DNA from: JADZEM01 sp046328125
GTDB taxonomy: Bacteria > Chloroflexota > UBA6077 > JACCZL01
Direction: 5' to 3'
Assembly: GCA_046328125.1 (NCBI GenBank)
Contig: JAXLXF010000006.1
Location: forward strand, 237,057-301,056
DNA: 64,000 nt
Positions 54,247 through 63,161 of the stretch are shown here, piece after piece; position 1 is the first letter of the stretch; the number at the start of each line of letters is the position of its first letter. Under the pieces are notes generated by a model that was given only the letters and a program-made list of their open reading frames with translations, was not told where the DNA came from and did not search any database. The position numbers and the translations under genes were made by a program.

Positions 54247-57243
54247 ATGGAGGACGGCGTGCAAGCACGGTTCTGGCTGACAATCGGGCTGTCTATGGCG
54301 GTGAACGCGATCCTGCTGCTGGCGCCGCCGGACGGCGGCGCCGCACTGGCGGCCAGTTTCACGGTCAACACTGCCGGCGACGTCGGCGATATTCACCACG
54401 ACGACGGCATCTGCGACAGCAGTGACGACCCCGGCGAGCAGTGCACACTCCGGGCTGCCGTCGACCAGGCCGACGTGCTCGGCGGGGCATCCACCATCAC
54501 CCTGCCGCCCGGCAGCTATCCAGGCAACAACCTCGGGTTCGGCGTCGCTCTCACGATCGTCGGCGGCGGCGAGGCCAGCACGATCATCAACGGTAGCCTG
54601 ACGGCCGGTGGCACCGGCGGCTCGTTGCGGATGTCCGACGTGACGGTCGTCGGCCAGCCGGGCGCCTGGTGCATAGCCGGCCGCCTGACCCTGACGCGCG
54701 TGACCGCGACCGATTGCGGTGATGACGGGATCCGGCTCGTCGGCGGGTCGGAGCTTTCGCAGGTCACCGTCAAGAATGCTGGGGACGACGGGATCAGCGC
54801 GACCTTCCCCGGCCAGGTCACCATCAGCGACACCACAGTCGACGGGGCCGGCGCCGCCGGCATCTCGATCGCCGGGCCGGCCACGCTGACCAACGTCAGC
54901 GTCACCAACACGTTCAACGGCCTGGTCGTGGTCGACGGCGGCACGCTCTCCAACGTCACCGTCAAGAACAGCCCCGGCGGCGGCCTCGGCGTCGGGAACA
55001 GCACCGTGAACGGCGCCACGTCCTCGAACAATGCGTTCGGCGTCTCGGCGATGGCGAGCACGCTGAACAGCGTCACGATCACGGACAACGCGGGGATGGG
55101 CCTGGCGCTGAGCGGCGTCAGTGGCAAGACGACCCAGGTGTCGGGCGGCACGGTGGCGAGGAACAACGGCGGCGGCGTCGCAGTGGGCGGCAACGGTCCT
55201 GTCACCATCAGCGGCACCTCGATCAACTCGAACCGGCGGAATGCGATCGGGGCCGGCCTGGAGAACAGCAACACGGCGCTCACCTTGCAGGATGTGAGCA
55301 TCACCGGCAACCTCTCCACCAGCGGCGTCGGCGGCGGCCTCCACAACGATCCCGGCGCCGTGCTGATCATGAACGGCGGCACCGTCAGCGGCAACACCGC
55401 ACCAGACGCCGGCGGCCTCTTCTTCCGCGACAGCTACGCCACCCTGACCGGGGTCACGGTCAGCCAGAACACGGCCACCAACGCGACGGGCACTGGCGGC
55501 GTCGGCCTGACGCTGGCGAACGCCGGCAAGTCGCCTACGCCGGTCACGTTCATCCAGGGCAGCATCAGCAACAACACCGGCGACGGCTACAACCTGGCGA
55601 CCGGCAACGCCCGTCTCGAAGGGGTCACCGTCCAGGCGAACAGCCGCACCGGCCTGGTCACCTCCGGCCCGACCTCGAAGCTGACCGTGGTCGGCGGCGC
55701 GGTGCGCGGCAACGCGTTCAGCGGCATCCAGGTCAGCCGAGGCGAGCTCATCATGACCGACACGACGATCGCCGACAACACCAACGGCGACAGCTCCAGT
55801 GGGGGCGGTGGCGTCAGCATCGCCCCGAGCGGCAAGGCGACCATGCTCCGAGTCACGATCAGCGGCAACCGGGCGGCGATCGGCGGCGGCATCCTGACCG
55901 GCGGCATCACCAACCTCAACACGATGACGATCACCGGCAACACCGCCACCGGCCCGAGCGCGCACGGCGGCGGCATCGCCAGCGTCGGCGCCAACGCGAT
56001 CCTGGACGCGGTGACCATCTCGAACAACACCGCGTCGGGAGAGAATGCTCAGGGCGGCGGCATCCACAACACCGGCGCCGGGCAGATCGAGCTCGGGAAC
56101 GTGACGATCACCGGCAATCAGGTGACCGGTGGTGGCGCCGACGCCCAGGGTGGCGGGATCGCCAACTCGACCGGCACCGTCACGATGTCGGGCGGCGGCG
56201 TCCGGGGCAACTCGGCGCCGGCCCACGGCGGCATCGCCAACCTGTTCCAGGGCAGCGGGACCTCGTCGCGGATCACGCTGACCGAGGTCGCGATCGACGG
56301 CAACCAGGCCGCCAGCGGTGCCGGCGGGATGCAGAACGGCGGCGTGGCCACGTTGAATCGTGTCGCGATCACGGGCAACACCAGCCCGATCGCCGCCTAC
56401 ATCAACGGGCGCGGCGGCAATCAGTCGACGCCGGCGGCCGTCCGCTCCAGCCTCACAAACGTCACGATCAGCAGCAATGCCGGCGGCTCGGCCGGCATCG
56501 GGCACACGGGCGGCGCCGTGGACCTGCTCAACGTGACGATCGCGGCCAACCAGGACGGCATTATCGCGAGCACCGCCGGGGTCTCGGCGAAGAACACGCT
56601 CATCGCGAACAACACCGGCAAGAACTGCACTGGCGCCATCGCCACCCAGGGCAACAATCTCGACTCGGACAATTCGTGCGGCCTGACCGGACCGGGCGAC
56701 CTGCCGGCGAAGCCCGCGCAGATCGGGCCGCTCGCGAATAACGGCGGGCCGACCCAGACCCACGCCCTGCTCGCGAGCAGCCCGGCTCTGGACGGCGGCA
56801 CGAACACTGGCTGCCCGTCGATGGACCAGCGCGGGCAGCCCCGGCCCCAGGGGGCACGCTGCGACATCGGGGCGTTCGAGGCGAGCGGATCGGCGCCGCC
56901 ACCGACGGCCTCCTGTGAGCAGCGCCCACCGGTGAGTCTGCAGACGGCCCCGACCGGCGATGGCCGCCTGCGCGTGACGATCACCTCGACCACCTCACCG
57001 TCGCTTCAGACGAATGCGCTGAAGTCGCTGACGTTCACGCGGCTCGACAACGCCGTCGTCGAGGTCGGCAGCCAGCAGGTGTCGGCGCCGGGCAATGTGT
57101 CGCTGGCGGGCAGCCCGCAGTCCACGACGATCGTCGTCCGCCGGCCGACGCCGGGCCAGCCGACGACGGTCCAGCTGCAGGTTGTTGACGGCTGCTCGAC
57201 GCCCTGGCCGACGTTCGTCGGCGGCGGGCCAGCGGCCTTCTGA
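54247..57243 (+). CDS. secreted CSLREA-type beta-helix protein
   Basis: 998 residues from ATG 54247 (weak ribosome-binding site, but this start gives a signal peptide, 1-36, ending LAA; the longer frame to 54004 runs through the promoter). FTVNTAGDVGDIHHDDGICD and CTLRAAVDQAD at the mature N terminus match the CSLREA domain. Residues about 80-810 are beta-helix repeats (VTISGN, NNTASG, GGIAN types). A tail with HALLASSPALDGG and CDIGAFEAS, then a beta-sandwich-like end closing in VGGGPAAF, parallels the 21271 product. Surface or extracellular; no enzyme site found. Confidence 0.87.
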   Translation: MEDGVQARFWLTIGLSMAVNAILLLAPPDGGAALAASFTVNTAGDVGDIHHDDGICDSSDDPGEQCTLRAAVDQADVLGGASTITLPPGSYPGNNLGFGVALTIVGGGEASTIINGSLTAGGTGGSLRMSDVTVVGQPGAWCIAGRLTLTRVTATDCGDDGIRLVGGSELSQVTVKNAGDDGISATFPGQVTISDTTVDGAGAAGISIAGPATLTNVSVTNTFNGLVVVDGGTLSNVTVKNSPGGGLGVGNSTVNGATSSNNAFGVSAMASTLNSVTITDNAGMGLALSGVSGKTTQVSGGTVARNNGGGVAVGGNGPVTISGTSINSNRRNAIGAGLENSNTALTLQDVSITGNLSTSGVGGGLHNDPGAVLIMNGGTVSGNTAPDAGGLFFRDSYATLTGVTVSQNTATNATGTGGVGLTLANAGKSPTPVTFIQGSISNNTGDGYNLATGNARLEGVTVQANSRTGLVTSGPTSKLTVVGGAVRGNAFSGIQVSRGELIMTDTTIADNTNGDSSSGGGGVSIAPSGKATMLRVTISGNRAAIGGGILTGGITNLNTMTITGNTATGPSAHGGGIASVGANAILDAVTISNNTASGENAQGGGIHNTGAGQIELGNVTITGNQVTGGGADAQGGGIANSTGTVTMSGGGVRGNSAPAHGGIANLFQGSGTSSRITLTEVAIDGNQAASGAGGMQNGGVATLNRVAITGNTSPIAAYINGRGGNQSTPAAVRSSLTNVTISSNAGGSAGIGHTGGAVDLLNVTIAANQDGIIASTAGVSAKNTLIANNTGKNCTGAIATQGNNLDSDNSCGLTGPGDLPAKPAQIGPLANNGGPTQTHALLASSPALDGGTNTGCPSMDQRGQPRPQGARCDIGAFEASGSAPPPTASCEQRPPVSLQTAPTGDGRLRVTITSTTSPSLQTNALKSLTFTRLDNAVVEVGSQQVSAPGNVSLAGSPQSTTIVVRRPTPGQPTTVQLQVVDGCSTPWPTFVGGGPAAF

Positions 57244-57281
57244 GTCGAGCTCCGAGCCGCCCGGGAGTCTCGCCGCGCTCG

Positions 57282-57310
57282 CCTGCGAGATCCCGGCGGC
57301 TCGCCCGCAT
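57282..57310 (+). promoter_or_regulatory. CCTGCGAGA-N16-GCAT element of 57333 operon
   Basis: CCTGCGAGA 57282-57290, 16 bases, GCAT 57307-57310; 22 bases before ATG 57333. Confidence 0.8.
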
Positions 57311-57332
57311 AGAGCACGATGGAGGTCCACAG

Positions 57333-57941
57333 ATGTCACTCACTTCTGCGCTCACCGCCGTGTCTGACAGGCTCATCGTGCGACGGTCGGTCGTGGCGCC
57401 CATCGCCATCGGCGCGCTGATGGTCTCGTCCCTGCTGCTTGCTGATACCGCGTCTGCCGCGTCGCCGATGGGTGTGTCAGTCTCCCAGGGGCAGGCGTCA
57501 AGATGTCCCTCGCCAGCCGGGCTCCGACTGCCGGCCGGTTGGGCCGTCGACTTCGATAACCCCCAGACACCGGACCGGGAGTTTCCATACGCGGCGATTA
57601 TCACCCCGGACTCAGACGATGGCTCCGGCTTGCTGTACCGATTGCCGGCCGCGCCCGATGCCGCGACAGCGCTGAAGCAGCGGCTCCAGTACTTCCACGC
57701 GGGGATTGAGGGGCCGACCCAGGTACGATCGATCACGGTGGCCCCGACCCGGAACGCCGAGAGCAATGCCGCCGCCCTGGTGCAGGCCACCGACGACAAC
57801 GGCCCGTTCTTCGCCTACTTCGTCGTGGCCACGTCGGGCACGCTGACATGCTCGCTAGAGGTTGAAGTGCCGAACGAATCCGCCCTGGCCAACGCGGCGG
57901 CGCTGGCCGCGCTCATGGAATCGTTCTTCCTGGTCCCGTAG
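57333..57941 (+). CDS. secreted hypothetical protein
   Basis: 202 residues; ATG 57333 with GGAGG 7 bases upstream. Signal peptide about 1-42 (hydrophobic VVAPIAIGALMVSSLLLA, cleavage after ASA). The mature part (LRLPAGWAVDFDNPQTPDREF, AAIITPDSDDGSGLLY, ALMESFFLV) resembles no family I can name. Likely first gene of an operon with 58008. Confidence 0.65.
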   Translation: MSLTSALTAVSDRLIVRRSVVAPIAIGALMVSSLLLADTASAASPMGVSVSQGQASRCPSPAGLRLPAGWAVDFDNPQTPDREFPYAAIITPDSDDGSGLLYRLPAAPDAATALKQRLQYFHAGIEGPTQVRSITVAPTRNAESNAAALVQATDDNGPFFAYFVVATSGTLTCSLEVEVPNESALANAAALAALMESFFLVP

Positions 57942-58007
57942 CATCGAGGATCGTCGCGCCGCTCAGGCCGGGCTCGCGCCGGCAGCCGAGGGGCAGGAGG
58001 CTCGGGC

Positions 58008-59219
58008 ATGACGTGGTTGATGAACAAGCTCACCCGTCGCGCTGCAGCGCAGGGCGACGGTGGGCAGGTGGACGGCCTGATGGCCTGGAGCGATCTCGAA
58101 CGGTCTGACTTCTTCCAATGGTTCGGCGTGCACGAGACCGGTCGGAGCGCGACGCTCGGCAGCGGGTGGCAGGCGATCAGGCTCAAGCCGGGCGGGTACC
58201 AGGATGCGATCGACCTGATTGTCTACGTGGATACGCGGCAGCGCGTGCAGCGGGCGACGCTCCGGCAGAACCGAGCATGGGTCGACGGCGGGCAGACGGC
58301 CAAGCTGGCTGACGATCTGACCCAGAGCTTCCTGCTCGCGCTCGCGGGACGCCACCCTGAGACGTCGGCGTTGGCCCGGCGGATCTTCTCGCTCAACCGA
58401 GGGAGCCAGCAGATCCTCCGCGCAGGCCCACCTGAGGCGCCACCGGATCCGCTCTCGCCGAGTGCCCAGGCTGCGCTGGACGAGTATCTGGGCAGCCGCA
58501 ACCGCGCCGAGCTCGTGGAGCCCGGGCTGCTGCTCGTGATCGACAACCGGCGGACGGGTAGCTCGGAGCACTGGCTGTGGGGCCCCGAGCCTTTGGCGAT
58601 CGACGTCGCCGCCACCACGACGTCCCGTCACCCTGCAGGACGCCTTGCGCGGACGACGCCGGCCCGAGATCGGTATCTCCGGTACTTTCTGGAGGCCAGC
58701 GACCTCCCGGACAGCATGACGATGCTGTACGACCATCGGGACGCCGGGTCAGACCCGCGCGACCAGGCCGACTTTCGACAATACGGCGGCCTGGCGTCCG
58801 GCTGGACGGAGTGGCAGGGGCCTCGGGGCGGCCCGATCTCACGGCTCGTCGACTTCCGCTGGGAGTTTCCCAACGCTGAGGCGGCCATCGCCTACCATCG
58901 CAAAGCGCTGACTGCGAGTCCTGGGATGGGACAGGGTCATCCATTACTGATCGGCGGCGACTGTCACCTCTTCGACGGCACCTGGGACCGGCTGAACATG
59001 GTGGACGACGTGTACATCGGAGACGCGGCCTACTCCCTGCGCATGGTCGTCGGGCCGGTGGTGGTGAAGCTGTACGCGTCCGAATATGAAACCCACACCC
59101 TCCAGCCCGAGATGCTCGATCCACTTGCCGAGCGGATCGAGCGGCGCATCCAGGCAGAGCTGGCCCGGCCGCCCGAGCCGCCCGAGCCCGCACCGAAGCC
59201 GCGGTGGCGCGTCTGGTGA
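58008..59219 (+). CDS. conserved paralogous protein, two-domain form (second copy)
   Basis: 403 residues; ATG 58008 with AGGAGG 7 bases upstream, 66 bases after the secreted-protein gene. Full-length paralogue of the 19941 product: DLERSDFFQWFGVHETGRS, WVDGGQTAKLADDLTQSFLL, GRHPETSALARRIF, YGGLASGWTEW, LVDFRWEFPNAEAAIAY, VGPVVVKLYA, PRWRVW at the C terminus. No membrane or export signal. Function unknown; both two-domain copies lie next to secreted or beta-helix genes. Confidence 0.75.
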   Translation: MTWLMNKLTRRAAAQGDGGQVDGLMAWSDLERSDFFQWFGVHETGRSATLGSGWQAIRLKPGGYQDAIDLIVYVDTRQRVQRATLRQNRAWVDGGQTAKLADDLTQSFLLALAGRHPETSALARRIFSLNRGSQQILRAGPPEAPPDPLSPSAQAALDEYLGSRNRAELVEPGLLLVIDNRRTGSSEHWLWGPEPLAIDVAATTTSRHPAGRLARTTPARDRYLRYFLEASDLPDSMTMLYDHRDAGSDPRDQADFRQYGGLASGWTEWQGPRGGPISRLVDFRWEFPNAEAAIAYHRKALTASPGMGQGHPLLIGGDCHLFDGTWDRLNMVDDVYIGDAAYSLRMVVGPVVVKLYASEYETHTLQPEMLDPLAERIERRIQAELARPPEPPEPAPKPRWRVW

Positions 59220-59319
59220 GCCCCCGGCAGCGGCGCAGTGTACGGTCCGGTTCGCGATGTCCGTCCCGGGCCTCGCACGATTGGCGACGGGTGGCCTGTG
59301 CTGGGCGGCGTCATGCCAG

Positions 59320-59343
59320 TATGATGGTGGCCGCGCCGTGACA
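59320..59343 (+). promoter_or_regulatory. conserved TATGAT box and leader of tandem kinase genes
   Basis: TATGAT at 59320-59325 followed by the GGTGGCCG.GCCGTG stretch seen before the 24033 kinase. No CCTGCGAGA element is present. Confidence 0.45.
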
Positions 59344-59355
59344 TCCGGAGGGCTC

Positions 59356-61122
59356 GTGGATCAGTTCGTGGGGCGGCTCCTGGGGTCATATGAGCTGCAC
59401 GAGCGGCTGGGGGCCGGTGGCATGGGCGTGGTCTATCGCGCCACGCACCGCCGGCTGCGCCAGCCGCGTGCCATCAAGGTGCTGCCGGCCAATCTCGCGG
59501 CCAACCCGACCTTCGTCGAGCGGTTCGAGCGCGAGGCGCGGCTGGCGGCCGAGCTCGAGCACCCCAACATCGTGCGGGTCCACGACGTCGGCGACTACGA
59601 CGGCACCCACTACATCGCGATGGTGCTGCTGACCGGCCGCTCGCTCGGGCAGCTCATGCGCGAGGATGCGCCGGTGCCGCTGGACCGGACGGTGCATCTG
59701 CTGCGCCAGCTCGCCGCCGCGCTGGATTTCGCGCACGAGCGTGGTGTGGCCCACCGTGACGTCAAGCCGGGCAACGTCTTCGTCGACGCCGAAGACCACG
59801 TCACCCTGGTGGACTTCGGGATCGCACGGGCGGCCGAGGAGGCGCGCCTGACCGGCACGAACATGCTGGTGGGGACGTCGGAGTACCTGGCGCCCGAGGT
59901 GATCATGGGTGCCGAGCACGGGCCGGGCTCAGACCTGTACGCGCTGGGGATCGTGGCGTACGAGCTTGTCACCGGGCGGGTCCCGTTCACCGGGTCCAAC
60001 TCCCAGGCGATCATGTACGCCCAGGTCAACCAGCCGCCGCCTCGGCCGACCGCGCTCCGCCCGGACCTCTCGCCGCTGATCGAAGGGCTACTGCTGCGCC
60101 AGCTTGCGAAGGCGCCCACGCAGCGGTTCCCCACCGCGACGGCGTTCGTGGAAGCACTGGCGCAGGCCGTGCCAGCCCGACAGCAATCGGGTCCGCCCCG
60201 GCGCTCCGAGAGCGACTGGAGCCTCAACCCCAACCCGCTGCCGCGCCCGACGCCGCGCCCGACGCCGCCACCACCGACGCCACGCCCGACGCCTCCTCCG
60301 CCCCAGCCACGTCCGACTCCCGCGCCGAAGCCCCCGCTCGACGAGACGCGCCACCTGGATCGCTCGCTGCTCGATTCGGTGCGGGAGCGGCCGGGCATGG
60401 CGCTATCGCTGCTGGCGCCGATCGTCGTCGGGCTGATCATCGTGGCCGGCATCTGGCTCTTCTGGCCGACGTCGTCCACGAGCCAAGGCGGCACGCCGAC
60501 CGCTGTAGCGGTAGCAACGCGGGGACCAACGACTCCCGCGACGTCCCCGACGACCACCGTAGCTGGATCGCCAGCCACCACGGGCAACGTCGCTCAGGGC
60601 GGTTCGGCCTCGCCAGTCACCGTCGGGCTGGCCACCTGGTCTGCGACAGCGCCGAGGTCGATCGCGGCCCGGCAGGCTGTCGAGCGGGCGATCGACCGGG
60701 CGAACGCCGCCGACGGAGGGAGCGCTCCCCGGTATCGACTCGCGCTCCGCGACGATGGTGGCAGCCTCGTGAACAGCGGCACGTCGGCCACCAGCCTCGT
60801 CCAGGACGATCACGTGGTCGCGGCCATCATCGACAGCGGTAACCCGAGCACGTGGGCGGCCGCCAACATCTTCCAGAAGCTCGGCACGCCGGTCATCCTC
60901 GCGGATGGTTGCACCAACGTCGACGTGGCGCGCGCGGTCGGTCCGTTCGTGTTCGTCAACATGCCCCCGCGCGATCCCGTTTGCTCCCAGCAGGACAGGT
61001 CTGGACTGGACGGCCAGATGGCCGAGGACGCGGTGAACTGGCTGGTCAGGGCGATCGGCGACGCTGGCTCGCTCGATCCGCAGGCGATCCGCGACGCGCT
61101 CACCCGCACTGCGAGCCGCTGA
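59356..61122 (+). CDS. membrane Ser/Thr kinase with substrate-binding-like sensor
   Basis: 588 residues; GTG 59356 after GGAGGG. Kinase domain 10-270: GAGGMGVVYRA, Lys41, HRDVKPGN (Asp135), DFG (Asp153), APEV, all intact. Pro-rich linker (PRPTPRPTPPPP), one membrane helix about 348-370 (LLAPIVVGLIIVAGIWLFW), then an outer domain (about 417-588) with VTVGLATWSATAP, RLALRDDGG, LVQDDHVVAAIIDSGNP and KLGTPVILADGCTN, like half a Peripla_BP_6 domain and like the free proteins 26267 and 53350. A receptor kinase for a small ligand is the likely role. Nearly identical to the next kinase over the first ~360 residues. Confidence 0.9.
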   Translation: MDQFVGRLLGSYELHERLGAGGMGVVYRATHRRLRQPRAIKVLPANLAANPTFVERFEREARLAAELEHPNIVRVHDVGDYDGTHYIAMVLLTGRSLGQLMREDAPVPLDRTVHLLRQLAAALDFAHERGVAHRDVKPGNVFVDAEDHVTLVDFGIARAAEEARLTGTNMLVGTSEYLAPEVIMGAEHGPGSDLYALGIVAYELVTGRVPFTGSNSQAIMYAQVNQPPPRPTALRPDLSPLIEGLLLRQLAKAPTQRFPTATAFVEALAQAVPARQQSGPPRRSESDWSLNPNPLPRPTPRPTPPPPTPRPTPPPPQPRPTPAPKPPLDETRHLDRSLLDSVRERPGMALSLLAPIVVGLIIVAGIWLFWPTSSTSQGGTPTAVAVATRGPTTPATSPTTTVAGSPATTGNVAQGGSASPVTVGLATWSATAPRSIAARQAVERAIDRANAADGGSAPRYRLALRDDGGSLVNSGTSATSLVQDDHVVAAIIDSGNPSTWAAANIFQKLGTPVILADGCTNVDVARAVGPFVFVNMPPRDPVCSQQDRSGLDGQMAEDAVNWLVRAIGDAGSLDPQAIRDALTRTASR

Positions 61123-63143
61123 TGATGGACCCGTTCGTGGGGCGGCTCCTGGGGCCATACGAGTTGCACGAGCGGCTGGGGGCCGGTGGCATGGGCGTGG
61201 TCTATCGTGCCACCCACCGCCGACTGCGCCAGCCGCGCGCCATCAAGGTGCTGCCGGCCAATCTCGCGGCCAACCCGACCTTCGTCGAGCGGTTCGAGCG
61301 CGAGGCGCGGCTGGCGGCCGAGCTCGAGCACCCCAACATCGTGCGGGTCCACGACGTTGGCGACTACGACGGCACCCACTACATCGCGATGGTGCTGCTG
61401 ACCGGCCGCTCGCTCGGCCAGGTCATGCGCGAGGACGCGCCGGTGCCGCTGGATCGGACGGTGCACCTGCTGCGTCAGCTCGCCGCCGCGCTGGACTTCG
61501 CGCACGGGCGCGGAGTAGCCCATCGCGATGTGAAGCCGGGCAACGTCTTCGTCGATGCCGACGACCATGTGACGCTCGTGGACTTCGGGATCGCGCGGGC
61601 GGCCGAGGAGGCGCGCCTGACCGGCACGAACATGCTGGTGGGGACGTCGGAGTACCTGGCGCCCGAGGTGATCATGGGTGCCGAGCACGGGCCGGGCTCA
61701 GACCTGTACGCGCTGGGGATCGTGGCGTACGAGCTTGTCACCGGGCGGGTCCCGTTCACCGGGTCCAACTCCCAGGCGATCATGTACGCCCAGGTCAACC
61801 AGCCGCCGCCCCGGCCGACCGTGCTGCGCCCGGACCTGTCGCCACTAGTCGAGGGGCTGCTGCTGCGCCAGCTTGCGAAGCAGCCCGAGCAACGGTTTCC
61901 GTCCGCCACGGCGTTCGTGGAGGCGCTGGCGCAGGCCGTGCCAGCCCGACAGCAGTCGGGTCCAGCCCGCCGCTCCGACAGCGACTGGGGTCTCAACCCC
62001 AACCCGCTGCCGCGCCCGACGCCGCGCCCGACGCCGCCGCCACCGACACCACGCCCGACGCCTCCTCCGCCCCAGCCACGTCCGACCCCCGCGCCGAAGC
62101 CCCCGCTCGACGAGACGCGCCACCTGGACCGCTCGCTGCTCGATTCGGTGCGGGAGCGGCCGGGCCTGGCGCTGTCGCTGCTGGCGCCGATCGTCGTCGG
62201 GCTGATCATCCTGGCCGGCATCTGGCTGGCCTGGCCGAAGTCGTCCGCGAGCTCAGGCGGAACGCCAACCGCTGTGTCGGCGGCGACTCGGCCACCAACG
62301 GCAACCTTCGCGCCTGAATTCCTGCCGACGCCGGTGCGGACGGCGACGCCGCCGGCCCTCATAGCCCCCACCTTCACGGCGCCGCCTGTGCCGACGGTCG
62401 CCCCAACCGCGCCTCCGACGTCAACGCTGCTCCCGACGTCGACGCTGCTCGTGCCGAGCGCAACGCCTGAGGCGACCGTCGCACCGACGCCATCGCCGCC
62501 GCCACCAGCCGGTACCGTCCTACTTCGCGAGTCGTTCGACGGCCCGGCGAGCCTGGCGATCGATCTGTCTGATGGCATCACCAGAGGGATGGGGAGCGTC
62601 GCGGAGCGCGGTCCGCCCACGGACGGGAACGGCGCGGCCGGCTTCAAGGATGGTGAGCTGTGGGTCCGGCCGCAGATCGACCCGTTCTTCATGACGGGTG
62701 ATCGGGCATGGCGTGCCGTGAAGACGATGCAGCGGTTCGGCGATGTCACGATCGCCGTCGATGCCCACATCGCCAACAGTCCGAGCGGCGTCGAGGTCCT
62801 CATCTCCTGCCCTGATCGCCTCGGCGCCTTCGCCCTCAGCCTGACGCCGGAGACTGGCAAATTCTCGATCCTGCGCATGGGTGACCCGGGGCGCGCGTAC
62901 GGGTTCCCCACCGAGATCAATGTGCCGATTGACCAGGCGTCGCCGGCCATTCGGACGGACAACGCGGTGAACCATGTCGAGCTGAGCTGCACGAATCGGC
63001 GGGTAACCTTCGCCGTCAACGGCCAGGAGCTTTACGCCGGCCAGTACGGCGGGGGCGGCGGACAGGTGCAGCTTGGCATCGCGGCACCGATCTTGTCCAG
63101 CGCCGAGGTGCGCTTCGACAACCTGGTCATCACCCAGCAGTAG
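61122..63143 (+). CDS. membrane Ser/Thr kinase with LamG-like outer domain
   Basis: 673 residues; ATG 61122 shares one base with the previous stop (TGATG), so the two kinases are coupled. Residues 1-370 are nearly identical to the 59356 product (Lys41, Asp135, Asp153, same Pro linker and membrane helix). The outer part differs: a Thr/Pro linker (about 390-460), then a beta-sandwich (LLRESFDGPASLAIDL, GELWVRPQID, FGDVTIAVDAHIANSP, VTFAVNGQELYAGQYG, VRFDNLVITQQ) like LamG / glycoside-hydrolase-associated domains, suggesting a polysaccharide ligand. Its last ~47 residues recur in the remnant at 19542-19685. Confidence 0.9.
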   Translation: MMDPFVGRLLGPYELHERLGAGGMGVVYRATHRRLRQPRAIKVLPANLAANPTFVERFEREARLAAELEHPNIVRVHDVGDYDGTHYIAMVLLTGRSLGQVMREDAPVPLDRTVHLLRQLAAALDFAHGRGVAHRDVKPGNVFVDADDHVTLVDFGIARAAEEARLTGTNMLVGTSEYLAPEVIMGAEHGPGSDLYALGIVAYELVTGRVPFTGSNSQAIMYAQVNQPPPRPTVLRPDLSPLVEGLLLRQLAKQPEQRFPSATAFVEALAQAVPARQQSGPARRSDSDWGLNPNPLPRPTPRPTPPPPTPRPTPPPPQPRPTPAPKPPLDETRHLDRSLLDSVRERPGLALSLLAPIVVGLIILAGIWLAWPKSSASSGGTPTAVSAATRPPTATFAPEFLPTPVRTATPPALIAPTFTAPPVPTVAPTAPPTSTLLPTSTLLVPSATPEATVAPTPSPPPPAGTVLLRESFDGPASLAIDLSDGITRGMGSVAERGPPTDGNGAAGFKDGELWVRPQIDPFFMTGDRAWRAVKTMQRFGDVTIAVDAHIANSPSGVEVLISCPDRLGAFALSLTPETGKFSILRMGDPGRAYGFPTEINVPIDQASPAIRTDNAVNHVELSCTNRRVTFAVNGQELYAGQYGGGGGQVQLGIAAPILSSAEVRFDNLVITQQ

Positions 63144-63161
63144 CCGAGCGACTGGCCGCCC

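Noticed and set aside
54034..56763. 909-codon minus-strand frame opposite the beta-helix gene
   Set aside because: Low-complexity Ala/Arg/Asp shadow of the repeats; no start site or recognisable domain.
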